Part shown: one piece after another, positions 34,527-42,492 of the stretch
Numbering within the stretch: position 1 is the stretch's first letter
How the letters are laid out: each line of letters begins with the position of its first letter
From: an uncultured Ruminococcus sp.
Lineage (GTDB): Bacteria > Bacillota > Clostridia > Oscillospirales > Ruminococcaceae
Length of the DNA: 64,000 bases
Assembly (NCBI RefSeq): GCF_947301925.1
Contig: NZ_CAMYUE010000012.1
Location: 25,561 to 89,560 of the forward strand
Direction: 5' to 3'
The notes under the pieces: generated by a model
Database searches by the model: none
What the model was told of the DNA's origin: nothing
The model's input: only the letters and a program-made list of their open reading frames with translations
Position numbers and translations under genes: made by a program

Positions 34527-36488
34527 ATGAAGAAGTTTTTACGCTCAGTGGCTGCTATAGCCGCTGCAGCAGCCGTTACGGTAACAGGCTCTGCCTACTA
34601 TATACCCAAGGCTGCAAACGACACCATCGGAACGGCAGTAGCTGCCGATGACTGCAACGACGACTGGCTCCATGCAAAGGGCAGCCGTCTCTACGACATG
34701 AACGGAAACGAGGTATGGCTCACAGGTGCCAACTGGTTCGGCTTCAACTGCTCGGAGAACTGCGCACACGGTCTTTATGCTGCCGATGTTGACGATATGC
34801 TCCAGAGCATTGCGGATCACGGTATCAATATCATCCGTTTCCCCATTTCCACCACACTGCTCAAGTCGTGGATGGACGGCGAGCCCCATAAGGTAAGCTC
34901 GGTTCAGGCTTCCTATACTCCTCCTACAGATCAGGTAGGCGAGGACGGCAAGGTAACTCCCGCAGGCTACTACACCAATATCAACAAGGACTTCGTGCTT
35001 GAAGACGGCAAAACCATCAAGAACTCCATGGAGATCTTCGATATCATCATGCAGAAGTGCAAGAAGTACGGCCTCAAGGCATTTATCGATATCCACAGCC
35101 CCGATGAGAACAACTCCGGCCACGACTATGAGCTGTGGTACGGCAAGGCCGGCATCACCACCAAGGACTGGCAGGATACTCTGGTATGGCTGGCCAAGAA
35201 GTACGCAAACGATGATACTCTCCTGGGCTATGACCTGAAGAACGAGCCTCACGGCAAGCGCGGATATTCGGGAACTTCATGCCCGAGCTCTATTGCAAAG
35301 TGGGACGACTCCACCGATGAGAACAACTGGGCTTACGCTGCAACAAACTGCGCAGAGGCTATCCTGGACGTAAACCCCAATGCTCTTATCTTCATTGAGG
35401 GTATCGAGCAGTATCCTATGACCGAAAAGGGCTATACATTTGATACAGCTGATGTTTTTGATCCCAGGAGTGAGGAAGACAAAAAATGGTACGGCGCATG
35501 GTGGGGCGGAAACCTCCGCGGCGTAAAGGACTATCCCATTAAGATGTCAACTGCTGCAAAGCAGTCTCAGATAGTTTACTCGCCTCATGACTACGGCCCG
35601 TCAGTTTACGCTCAGACATGGTTTGCCAAGGACTTCAACACACAGACTCTCCTTGATGACTACTGGTATGATACATGGGCTTACATCAACGACAAGGATA
35701 TCGCACCCCTCCTTATCGGTGAGTGGGGCGGCTTCGTTGACGGAACCAAGAATCAGAAGTGGATGGAGCTCCTTGCTGATTATATGGTAAAGAATCACAT
35801 CAACCACACCTACTGGTGCCTCAACCCCAACTCGGGCGATACAGGCGGACTTCTCAGCCACGACTTCCTCACATGGGATCCTGCACGTTACGGTATCCTT
35901 AAAGAGACTCTCTGGCAGACGGACGGCGGCAAGTTCATCGGTCTCGACCACCAGACTGCTCTCGGCAAGAACGGTCTCTCGCTTAACGACTTCTATTCGT
36001 CAGGCGCCAAGAGCAACCTTGACGGCGGCAAGAGCGGCGGCGGTCAGCCCGTTTTCGTAGACAAGACCACTACTACAACGACCACAAGCACAACAACTTC
36101 CACCACGACTACCACCACAACAACAACTACTACATCATCGGATACTACTACTTCTTCTACAACAACTACAACAACCACTACTACAGCTCCTCCTGTTGAT
36201 GAAACAACTACTACAACCACTGAACCTAACCCCGGTAAAGATGATGTTGATTACGGTGATACCAACTGCGACGGCAAGATAGAGCTGGCAGATGCTATCC
36301 TCATCATGCAGTCACTGGCTAACCCCAATAAGTACGGTGTAGGCGGTACAGCTGACAAGCCTTTGACAGCACAGGGCAAGCTCAACGGCGACGTTGACCA
36401 GTCCGTAAAGGGTCTTACTTCCGGCGACGCTCTCCGTATTCAGGAGTATCTGCTCCACAAGATCGCAAGTCTTGATCCTGCAAAGTAA
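34527..36488 (+). CDS. Dockerin-bearing GH5 endoglucanase (second copy)
   Basis: 653 residues from the ATG at 34527 (GAGAGGG upstream). Signal peptide to about 35; GH5 domain closely similar to the upstream enzyme, including WLHAKGSRLYDMNGNEVWLTG, acid/base Glu240 (YDLKNEPH) and nucleophile Glu399 (LLIGEWGG). It has extra loops, one of about 16 residues after the PISTTLLKSWM segment and one after FIEGIEQYP. Long Thr linker about 513-563; dockerin 575-650 of the same ELADAILIMQ type. Probably arose by tandem duplication and is co-transcribed from the promoter at 32575. Different loops suggest a somewhat different substrate cleft. Confidence 0.93.
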   Translation: MKKFLRSVAAIAAAAAVTVTGSAYYIPKAANDTIGTAVAADDCNDDWLHAKGSRLYDMNGNEVWLTGANWFGFNCSENCAHGLYAADVDDMLQSIADHGINIIRFPISTTLLKSWMDGEPHKVSSVQASYTPPTDQVGEDGKVTPAGYYTNINKDFVLEDGKTIKNSMEIFDIIMQKCKKYGLKAFIDIHSPDENNSGHDYELWYGKAGITTKDWQDTLVWLAKKYANDDTLLGYDLKNEPHGKRGYSGTSCPSSIAKWDDSTDENNWAYAATNCAEAILDVNPNALIFIEGIEQYPMTEKGYTFDTADVFDPRSEEDKKWYGAWWGGNLRGVKDYPIKMSTAAKQSQIVYSPHDYGPSVYAQTWFAKDFNTQTLLDDYWYDTWAYINDKDIAPLLIGEWGGFVDGTKNQKWMELLADYMVKNHINHTYWCLNPNSGDTGGLLSHDFLTWDPARYGILKETLWQTDGGKFIGLDHQTALGKNGLSLNDFYSSGAKSNLDGGKSGGGQPVFVDKTTTTTTTSTTTSTTTTTTTTTTTSSDTTTSSTTTTTTTTTAPPVDETTTTTTEPNPGKDDVDYGDTNCDGKIELADAILIMQSLANPNKYGVGGTADKPLTAQGKLNGDVDQSVKGLTSGDALRIQEYLLHKIASLDPAK

Positions 36489-36546
36489 TTGATTCAGAAA
36501 CGGCACATTTTAACCGCTATACTCATATAGCAGCTTTACGGGTGAT

Positions 36547-36759
36547 ATTGAGGGAAACCCTTTTGAAAAAGGGTTCTCCCTCAAACTCCCTTCCTAAAAC
36601 TTTTAGCATTAAATTTAGCCCTTACAGGGCGCTCCCCGGTTATTACCGGATCTCACGTTTTGTGGAGAGCGCCCTGTACGGGCTAAATTCAGTTATAAAG
36701 TCTTTGGAAAAGGGGTTCGGGGAAAGAACCTTTCCTCAGAAAGGTTTGTCCCCGATAAT
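36547..36759. mobile_element. MITE-like long imperfect palindrome
   Basis: The left half (to about 36636) is an imperfect inverted copy of the right half (from about 36665). Inner arms AATTTAGCCC.TACAGGGCGCTC (36612-36634 versus 36668-36689) match with one mismatch; outer arms of about 50 bp match at roughly 70 percent. Each outer arm also folds on itself (36549-36582, 36719-36754). No transposase ORF, so a non-autonomous element is the simplest reading; it could also be a transcribed structured RNA. Confidence 0.5.
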
Positions 36760-36832
36760 TACGCATAAACTTCTGTATAAGCACCACGGTTATATGTGCC
36801 GTTTTTGCGCTCAGCTTTCATAAGAGGGCAGG

Positions 36833-36869
36833 AAAAGGGTGAAATTCAAACGGAAACAGTTGAATAAGG
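36833..36869. repeat. Dispersed 37-bp repeat, copy 2
   Basis: 34 of 37 bases identical to 2774-2810, same orientation. Confidence 0.7.
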
Positions 36870-37229
36870 TAAAAGTCTTTCGGGAATTCTATGTTGTGTA
36901 CAAAACAAAGCCTCTGCATTTGTAGGAAATATACAGAAAGAGCAGCCAATGGAGTTGACTGCTCTTCTGCCGAAAAATATGAGACCATTATGGAAAAGAT
37001 GTCTTATCAGCGGGGAGTGACTTTTTCGGCACAAAAAGACGAATAACTCCCTTGTTTCTGCGACCTGACACAGAATACTGCGGGATATTTGTGCAGTCCG
37101 CCGGAATGTGCGGCGGTATCGTCTTTTTGCACCTTCGAGATCACTTGATTATGAAAGGAATTTTTTGTCCCCTATATACAATAACGCACGGAATATCAAA
37201 AGTGTGACACGAAAGCCTGTTTTTTATGA

Positions 37230-37405
37230 AATAAAAAGAGAACCGCCGACACTGTTGCGCCGGCGGTTTTATTCTCTTCCGAAAGGTGTGTTCAGAGGAC
37301 GGTGGTGTGCGGCACCGTCATAACTGTTTTTGCGTCGGGAGGTATGGTCGACGCAGAAACGAGGAACAATGAAGTTTTTTATGCTTATTTCTTTTCCCTT
37401 ACTGT
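37230..37405 (-). ncRNA. Candidate small RNA with own promoter and terminator
   Basis: On the minus strand a promoter (TTGCAT, 17 bp, TATAAT at 37438-37433 and 37415-37410) is followed about 165 bases later by an intrinsic terminator (AACCGCCG/CGGCGGTT, then CTCTTTTTAT). Between them two hairpins can form: 37331-37353 (GCGTCG..CGACGC) and 37299-37320 (GACGGTG..CACCGTC). No ORF longer than nine codons. Not matched to a known RNA family. Confidence 0.4.
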
Positions 37406-37409
37406 CTAT

Positions 37410-37438
37410 ATTATATATTATCCTGCGGAAATATGCAA
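37410..37438 (-). promoter_or_regulatory. Minus-strand promoter of the candidate small RNA
   Basis: TTGCAT, exactly 17 bp, TATAAT read on the minus strand. Confidence 0.6.
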
Positions 37439-37604
37439 TAACAGAGCAGTCACGGTTTGAATACAGTTCGGATATGAATTGCTTACGGAATGTGTTACAG
37501 AGGTTACACATTGCTGACAATGGTGACAGGACAGTCAACGGGGAGAAGTGTACTGTAAGAATTTTCATTGTACCTTTTCGCTGTTTCTGCATAATATAAT
37601 GTAA

Positions 37605-37764
37605 GCGGCAATATGAGTCTGCCGTCAGGAGGTGCAGCGGCGTTCCTGCCGTTTCCGAGGATAGCTTCCCGACGCATGGCAGGTCTCCTGACGGCTGCTT
37701 TGATATAGATAAAGCTGCCGCAGAGGAGCACCGTTGCAGGTGCCCGCTGAAGCGGCAGCTTTTA
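37605..37764. other. Multi-arm structured block / terminator region
   Basis: Three copies of one arm alternate: GCGGCA (37605), TGCCGC (37717) and GCGGCA (37753), so the middle arm can pair with either outer one. Inside the first pairing lies an 11-bp stem GCCGTCAGGAG/CTCCTGACGGC (37622-37632 and 37686-37696). The distal pairing (37712-37722 with 37753-37763) acts as terminator for the leftward VanY gene and has TTTTA on the plus strand too. This could be a terminator plus switch-like RNA. Confidence 0.4.
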
Positions 37765-37767
37765 CGT

Positions 37768-39966
37768 TTATTTGTATGCTGATGTGATTCCCAGATATTC
37801 CTCGAGGCAGAGGCCGCTGTTGTATACTGCCGTGGCAGTTGCGGCGCCAAGGAACCTTATGTGCCAGGGCTCGTAGCTGTAGCCTGTATAAGCCTCCTTG
37901 CCCTTGGGATAGCGGATTATGAAGCCGAACTTGTGAGCGTTCTTCTCCAGCCATTCGTACTCGGGCGTGTTTGCAAATGACATATCAATGGTGTTCAGGT
38001 CTATTGCAAGTCCTGTCTGGTGCTCTGAGTGTCCGGGACGGGCTGAGAATGTATCAGCCTTGAGGATACCGTTTATGGCAACGTAGTTGTTGTAGATCCT
38101 CTCCTGATCCGCATAGGAACGGAAGCCCGATGAGCAGGTAAGGGTCAGGCCTACCTTTTCTGCCTCCTTCTTCATCAGCTCGAACTGGGCAACTGCGTTG
38201 CCGTTCAGTGCTGAAGCGCTGTAATCCTTGGAAAGGCCGTATGTCTTGTTGACTATCAGTATGCCGTCAACGTAGGTGGCTCCGTTAATGTTCTGGATAA
38301 GGTGAGTAGTTGTTACTGTCGTGGTTGCGGTGGCAGATGTGGTAGTAGTTGTTGTGGTGGTAGTGGTGGTTGTAGTTGTGGGAAGGGGCTTCTTGCGCAC
38401 CGTTACCTTGATGTCAGCCTTTACCGAGGGATTTGCCTTGCTGATGACAGATACCACGCAGCTTCCCTCTGACAGGCCGTATACGTTGCCCCAGTTGTCA
38501 ACGCTGGCGATGGCGGGGTTGGAGCTTGTCCATACCTCGTCTACGTTTGCTGCGGTCTTGGGGAGCATAGTTACATAGGATATATCGCTTGTACCGATAA
38601 TGAGGTCCATTTCGTACTTGCTGAGCTTTATCTCCGATACCTTTGTGGGATCGGTAACTGTTACGTTTATGGTGGCCTTTACCTCGGGATTGGCCTTGCT
38701 GCTTACTGTAACAACGCAGGTGCCTTCCTTCAGGCCTGTTATCCAGCCCTCGCTGTTGACGCTGGCAATGCTGCTGTCGGAGCTTGTCCATATCTCAGCC
38801 TTGTTGGTGGCGTTTGCAGGGAGCATGGTCACATATGATATATCGCCGCCGCCTATGGGGATCCTTATATCCGTCTTGGTGAGCCTTATGGCGTTTACCT
38901 TGTTGGGATCCCTGACCGTTACCTTGATATCGGCCTTTACGGCAGGATTGCTAAGGCTTGTTACCGTAACTACGCATATGCCCTCGGCCTTGCCCACTAT
39001 CCAGCCCTCGTTGTCAACTACGGCTACGCTCTCGTCGGAGCAGCTCCATATCTCGCGCTTATCGGCGGTTGCAGGGAGCATGGTAACATAGGAGATGTCT
39101 CCTGCGCCCACGCTGAGCTCTATCTCCGTCTTGCTGAGCTTTATGGAGGCTACCTTGTAGGGGTCTCCTGTAGTGGTGGTAGTCAGTGTGACGGTAGTGG
39201 TGGTGGTCGTAGTCGCTGAAGTTGTGGTGGTCGATGTTGATGACGGCTGAGTAGTAGTGGTAGTGACAGGCGCTGTTGTTGTAGTTGTAGAGGGTACGGG
39301 CTGCACCGATGAAGTGGTGGTGGGTACAGGAGCCTGTGTTGTGCTGGTTGATGAAACAGCTGTCGCTGACGATGTTGTTGAGGATACGGGCTTTGCCGTA
39401 GTTGTGGTTGTGACCTTGGTCGTTGTGGTGGTCACGGGCTTTGCGGTAGTGGTGGTAGTTGCAGGGGACTGCTTCTTCAATGAATTAAGGTAATCCTCGA
39501 TTGAAAGGGTGCCGTTGGTTGCGGAATACGCATAGTAGGCCAGTACGTTGGAGGCGTCTACTGCGTCTGCATTGCCGTCCTTGTTGACGTCTGCCGCAAT
39601 GGTCTGCATAGCTGAAAGCGTTGATGCACCGCCGTTGGTTGCGCTTGCCGCATATGCCGCAAGTATGGCTGAGGCGTCGATAGCGTCGATGTTGCCGTCG
39701 TTGTTGAGATCTCCGATCCTGATGGTGACTACCGATTCATTGCCCGTTGCGGTAGTGGTCGTGACCTTCGGAGACGCCGTTGCGGCAGTGGTGGTCGTAA
39801 CTGCTGCTGCACCGACATTGTTTGCTGCGTCCGCTGCTATGCCGCTGTTCACCCCCATAGTGACAGCCGCTGAAACGCTCTCCTCCGCTGACGCGGTGAC
39901 GACAGGCATTGCTCCTGCGCAGAGGGCGAATGACAGCACGGACGCGATAAGTCTCTTAGCTCTCAT
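37768..39966 (-). CDS. Dockerin-BIG2-VanY: cellulosome-targeted D,D-carboxypeptidase-like protein
   Basis: 732 residues after GAAGGAGAAGAAA. Signal peptide to about 27; dockerin at the N-terminal side (83-150: GDLNNDGNIDAIDASAILAAYA, ADVNKDGNADAVDASNVLAYYA); Thr/Pro linker 165-265; three BIG2 immunoglobulin-like domains of about 85 residues (270-525), each with SYVTMLPATA-type and W..SD.S.A.V...G...G strands; a poly-Thr linker; and a VanY/M15B peptidase domain (555-732) with zinc motif SEHQTGLAIDLN and EPWHIRF. The family cleaves terminal D-Ala from peptidoglycan peptides. The dockerin class differs from the GH5 genes. Confidence 0.88.
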   Translation of the reverse strand: MRAKRLIASVLSFALCAGAMPVVTASAEESVSAAVTMGVNSGIAADAANNVGAAAVTTTTAATASPKVTTTTATGNESVVTIRIGDLNNDGNIDAIDASAILAAYAASATNGGASTLSAMQTIAADVNKDGNADAVDASNVLAYYAYSATNGTLSIEDYLNSLKKQSPATTTTTAKPVTTTTTKVTTTTTAKPVSSTTSSATAVSSTSTTQAPVPTTTSSVQPVPSTTTTTAPVTTTTTQPSSTSTTTTSATTTTTTTVTLTTTTTGDPYKVASIKLSKTEIELSVGAGDISYVTMLPATADKREIWSCSDESVAVVDNEGWIVGKAEGICVVTVTSLSNPAVKADIKVTVRDPNKVNAIRLTKTDIRIPIGGGDISYVTMLPANATNKAEIWTSSDSSIASVNSEGWITGLKEGTCVVTVSSKANPEVKATINVTVTDPTKVSEIKLSKYEMDLIIGTSDISYVTMLPKTAANVDEVWTSSNPAIASVDNWGNVYGLSEGSCVVSVISKANPSVKADIKVTVRKKPLPTTTTTTTTTTTTTTSATATTTVTTTHLIQNINGATYVDGILIVNKTYGLSKDYSASALNGNAVAQFELMKKEAEKVGLTLTCSSGFRSYADQERIYNNYVAINGILKADTFSARPGHSEHQTGLAIDLNTIDMSFANTPEYEWLEKNAHKFGFIIRYPKGKEAYTGYSYEPWHIRFLGAATATAVYNSGLCLEEYLGITSAYK

Positions 39967-40077
39967 TTTCTTCTCCTTCTATTAAATTTTATGTATTGCG
40001 AACCTTTTACCCCTCGCAATAATACATTATGCAATATGCCCTTTCCTTAATATTACTGAATGGAAAGGTGTTCAATC

Positions 40078-40083
40078 ATTATA
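40078..40083 (-). promoter_or_regulatory. Extended -10 of the VanY-dockerin gene
   Basis: TGTTATAAT on the minus strand with a weak -35. The resulting leader of about 105 bases contains two inverted repeats (TTGCGA..TCGCAA at 39996-40019 and CCTTTCC..GGAAAGG at 40041-40068), a possible regulatory structure. The 39967-40298 gap otherwise holds only the terminators of the upstream gene. Confidence 0.5.
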
Positions 40084-40198
40084 ACACAAAACAGCAATAA
40101 ATGAAAGGTTTTTCGCAAAAAAATACCAACATTTCCGTTTTTTTCGGTGTTTTTCATAAAAATGGACATAGATAAAGTCGCCCCATATATCAATAATT

Positions 40199-40236
40199 AA
40201 GCCCGAAAGCGGATTTTACACCGCTTTCGGGCTTTC
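40199..40236 (-). terminator. Terminator after the binding-module dockerin gene
   Basis: Perfect 14-bp stem AAGCCCGAAAGCGG and complement, then TTAATTATT on the minus strand. A second small hairpin (40255-40275) lies nearer the stop. Confidence 0.7.
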
Positions 40237-40298
40237 TGAAGGTTTGTTTCATGAGAAGGCTTTATACAGCCTTTTATGCTTTATGTGCCTTACAGCTA

Positions 40299-42269
40299 TC
40301 ACTTTGTTGGATCGAGAGTAGTTCTCTTTTTGAGGAGGTACTCCTGGATGTAGAGGGCGTCATTTGATGTGAGACCTTCTGTACCCTTGTCAACGTCGCC
40401 GTTGAGCTTGCCGTCCTTTGTGATGTGCTTCTCGTATGTGCCGTTCTCGCCGTACTTGTTGGGGTTGGCAAGTGCCTGCATGATGAGGATAGCGTCTGCC
40501 AGCTCAACCTTGCCGTCGCAGTTTGTATCGCCCCATGTTCTGTTTGCGGGAGGCGCTGTGGTAGTTGTTGTGGTGGTTGTAGTAGTTGTAGTTGTGGTTG
40601 TAGTGGTAGTAGTTGTGGTGATCTCGGGGAGATAGTAGTATACCTCTACGTTGTCAACCGTGATAGTGTCGGACTCGCCGTAGTAGTAGCCGAATACAAC
40701 GTTGCCGTCGGGATTTACCACGTTCTTGTCGGGATTATCGCCTGTGATATCCTTGGGGAGTATCCACATGATCTCTGCCTTTTTGCCTGCGCCGAGGATA
40801 ACGGAGTTTACGGGCTCCTGGAACCAGTAATCGTCTACTGCCTTGGTGGTGCCTGTACCTGTGCCGTATACAAGCTTCTTGATCTCTTTGTTAGCGGATA
40901 CGTCGAAGCGTACTGCGTATACCTTCATATCGGAATCAATGCCAAGATCGGCGTAGCTTATCTCAAAGTTCTTCTTTGAGTCTGATGAAGCTGTGCAGTC
41001 GAGAGTCTTGGACTGTGACTTCTTTACGGAAGCTGTGTAGGGGATAGTCTTTGTTACGGTATATGTAAGGGCTGCGCTTGTGATGGTAACGGGATCCGAT
41101 GATGTGATCTCGGTATACTTGGAAGCGTCCTTTGTGCCGTACCAGAACTGGAAGCCGATGGAGTCGTAGGAGTTTGTGGTCTGATCCTTCTGTACGTCAG
41201 CGGGAACGTCCCATACGCACTCGATATACTTGCCTGCGCCTTCCAGGGTTGTGCCCTCGCCGATGTCCGAGAGACCGAACTCAACGCCTGCTTCCTCGAA
41301 TTCCGCCTTGGAATCCTCGCCCATTTCGTTGTACCAGTAGCCTGCGTCGTCCTTGCCCTCGATTATGCCTCTCTTGGCATACTCTGTATCGGAGGGAGAG
41401 CCCATGGTTACGTTGGTTCCGCAGCCGTACATGAACTTGTCAACGTCGAAATCAGACTCTACTACAACGTAGAGAGATTCGATGGTAATATCGCCGTCTG
41501 TGGGTACGCCGAAGTCGCCGTACTTGAACTTGTGGCTGTTTATGGGATCGCTGTCTGTGGGAGTTTCGCCCTTTGATGTATAGTAATCCTCGTCGTAGCC
41601 TACTGTGAGGTCGTAGTCCAGATCGTCAAGCTGCTTTGTAACGGTGGAGCTTATGGTAGCTGTGCCGTCCTTGTTGTCCTTGAAGCTCCATGAGCCGCTC
41701 TTCTTGTTCTTGGACTCGGGAGTGCTCGATGAGCCGCCGCCCGATGATGAGCTTCCGCCGCTGAACTCAACGCCGGTGAGGGTTACGGAGTTGTCCACCA
41801 TATCGCCCTTGGAGTTGTCCCAGTGTGCGGAGTAGTAGCATCTGAACTCAAACTTTCCGCCGGGCTTTGCGTCAGCCTTGGAGAGGTCGATGGTGATGGT
41901 GCTTGAGGCCTTGTCCAGCTTGCAGGCTGTACCCTCGGCCTTGGAACCGTCTACCCATTTGCCGCTCTTGTCAAGCTCCAGCCAGTAGGGGGACTCCTTG
42001 GTGGAGCAGCCGAAGCCGTATGAGAAGCTCTGTCCGGAATAGCTGGTGCTAAGAGTAAATGTAACAGACTTGGCGCCTTCCTCGGGGATAGTGCCCTCGT
42101 ATACAGAGTCTACCTTCATGGTCTTTGAAAGGCCCTTGTTCTGCGAAAAAGCAGGTGTGCCGGGGACGGAGACTGCGTTTACGGGAGCTGCGTAGGCGGG
42201 GAGCATTGCTGCTGCCATGGTAAGACTTACGACAGTAGCCCTGATCCTTCTTGAGAGGTTGGTTTTCAT
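40299..42269 (-). CDS. Secreted non-catalytic protein with three CBM-like modules and a dockerin
   Basis: 656 residues after GAAAGGATGATACGCA. Signal peptide to about 32. Three beta-sandwich modules of roughly 130, 190 and 130 residues (about 50-170, 195-400, 410-545). They share a signature of FxYGxGT, a Trp-containing YWYNEMG/YWFQEP/YWLELD strand, a W.(V/L)P segment and a final V-Y strand. Poly-Thr linker about 550-571, dockerin 572-650 (WGDTNCDGKVELADAILI) of the same class as the two GH5 enzymes. No glycosidase motif. It likely adds carbohydrate binding to the cellulosome; the CBM family cannot be assigned by eye. Confidence 0.82.
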   Translation of the reverse strand: MKTNLSRRIRATVVSLTMAAAMLPAYAAPVNAVSVPGTPAFSQNKGLSKTMKVDSVYEGTIPEEGAKSVTFTLSTSYSGQSFSYGFGCSTKESPYWLELDKSGKWVDGSKAEGTACKLDKASSTITIDLSKADAKPGGKFEFRCYYSAHWDNSKGDMVDNSVTLTGVEFSGGSSSSGGGSSSTPESKNKKSGSWSFKDNKDGTATISSTVTKQLDDLDYDLTVGYDEDYYTSKGETPTDSDPINSHKFKYGDFGVPTDGDITIESLYVVVESDFDVDKFMYGCGTNVTMGSPSDTEYAKRGIIEGKDDAGYWYNEMGEDSKAEFEEAGVEFGLSDIGEGTTLEGAGKYIECVWDVPADVQKDQTTNSYDSIGFQFWYGTKDASKYTEITSSDPVTITSAALTYTVTKTIPYTASVKKSQSKTLDCTASSDSKKNFEISYADLGIDSDMKVYAVRFDVSANKEIKKLVYGTGTGTTKAVDDYWFQEPVNSVILGAGKKAEIMWILPKDITGDNPDKNVVNPDGNVVFGYYYGESDTITVDNVEVYYYLPEITTTTTTTTTTTTTTTTTTTTTAPPANRTWGDTNCDGKVELADAILIMQALANPNKYGENGTYEKHITKDGKLNGDVDKGTEGLTSNDALYIQEYLLKKRTTLDPTK

Positions 42270-42333
42270 TGCGTATCATCCTTTCAGATAAAAATAAAAT
42301 AATAAAGGTGTGCAAAAAAATTTGTACAGGAAA

Positions 42334-42339
42334 ATTATA
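42334..42339 (-). promoter_or_regulatory. Extended -10 of the binding-module dockerin gene
   Basis: TGATATAAT on the minus strand with no good -35 at 17 bp. A TGTTAACA palindrome lies just upstream (about 42360), a candidate operator. Confidence 0.45.
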
Positions 42340-42451
42340 TCACATTCAGCGGCTCTAAATGTTAACAAACTGTTAAAATATGGTCAAAATCGGTACAAAC
42401 AATAAATATGTTATCAATAATTTGTGCATAATCACAACGAGACGCCGTGTA

Positions 42452-42488
42452 AAAAGGCTCCGCTGTATCTTCGTACAGCAGAGCCTTC
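42452..42488 (-). terminator. Terminator of the cdaA-cdaR operon
   Basis: 14-bp stem with one mismatch (AAGGCTC.GCTGTA and complement), then TTTTT on the minus strand. Confidence 0.82.
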
Positions 42489-42492
42489 TGCG

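Larger units (their letters stand above)
36489..37767. other. 1.28-kb non-coding stretch in the cellulosome island
   Basis: No convincing gene: short ORFs here lack ribosome sites or lie inside repeats. It holds, in order, a weak hairpin (36517-36532), a 213-bp palindromic element, a dispersed 37-bp repeat, a hairpin at 36938-36966, a minus-strand promoter/terminator pair enclosing about 170 bp, and a multi-arm structured block before the VanY gene end. Each is listed separately. Confidence 0.7.

Noticed and set aside
36542..36823. 93-codon rightward frame
   Set aside because: It runs through the long palindromic element and has no ribosome site or recognisable protein features.
36846..37034. 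62-codon leftward frame in the non-coding stretch
   Set aside because: No ribosome site and no coherent protein features; contains a hairpin.
37369..37599. Rightward frame beginning MKFFMLISFPLL with a membrane-like start
   Set aside because: GAGGAA is close to the ATG but the frame overlaps a minus-strand promoter, ends in low-quality sequence and has no known relatives that I recognise; kept only as a weak possibility.
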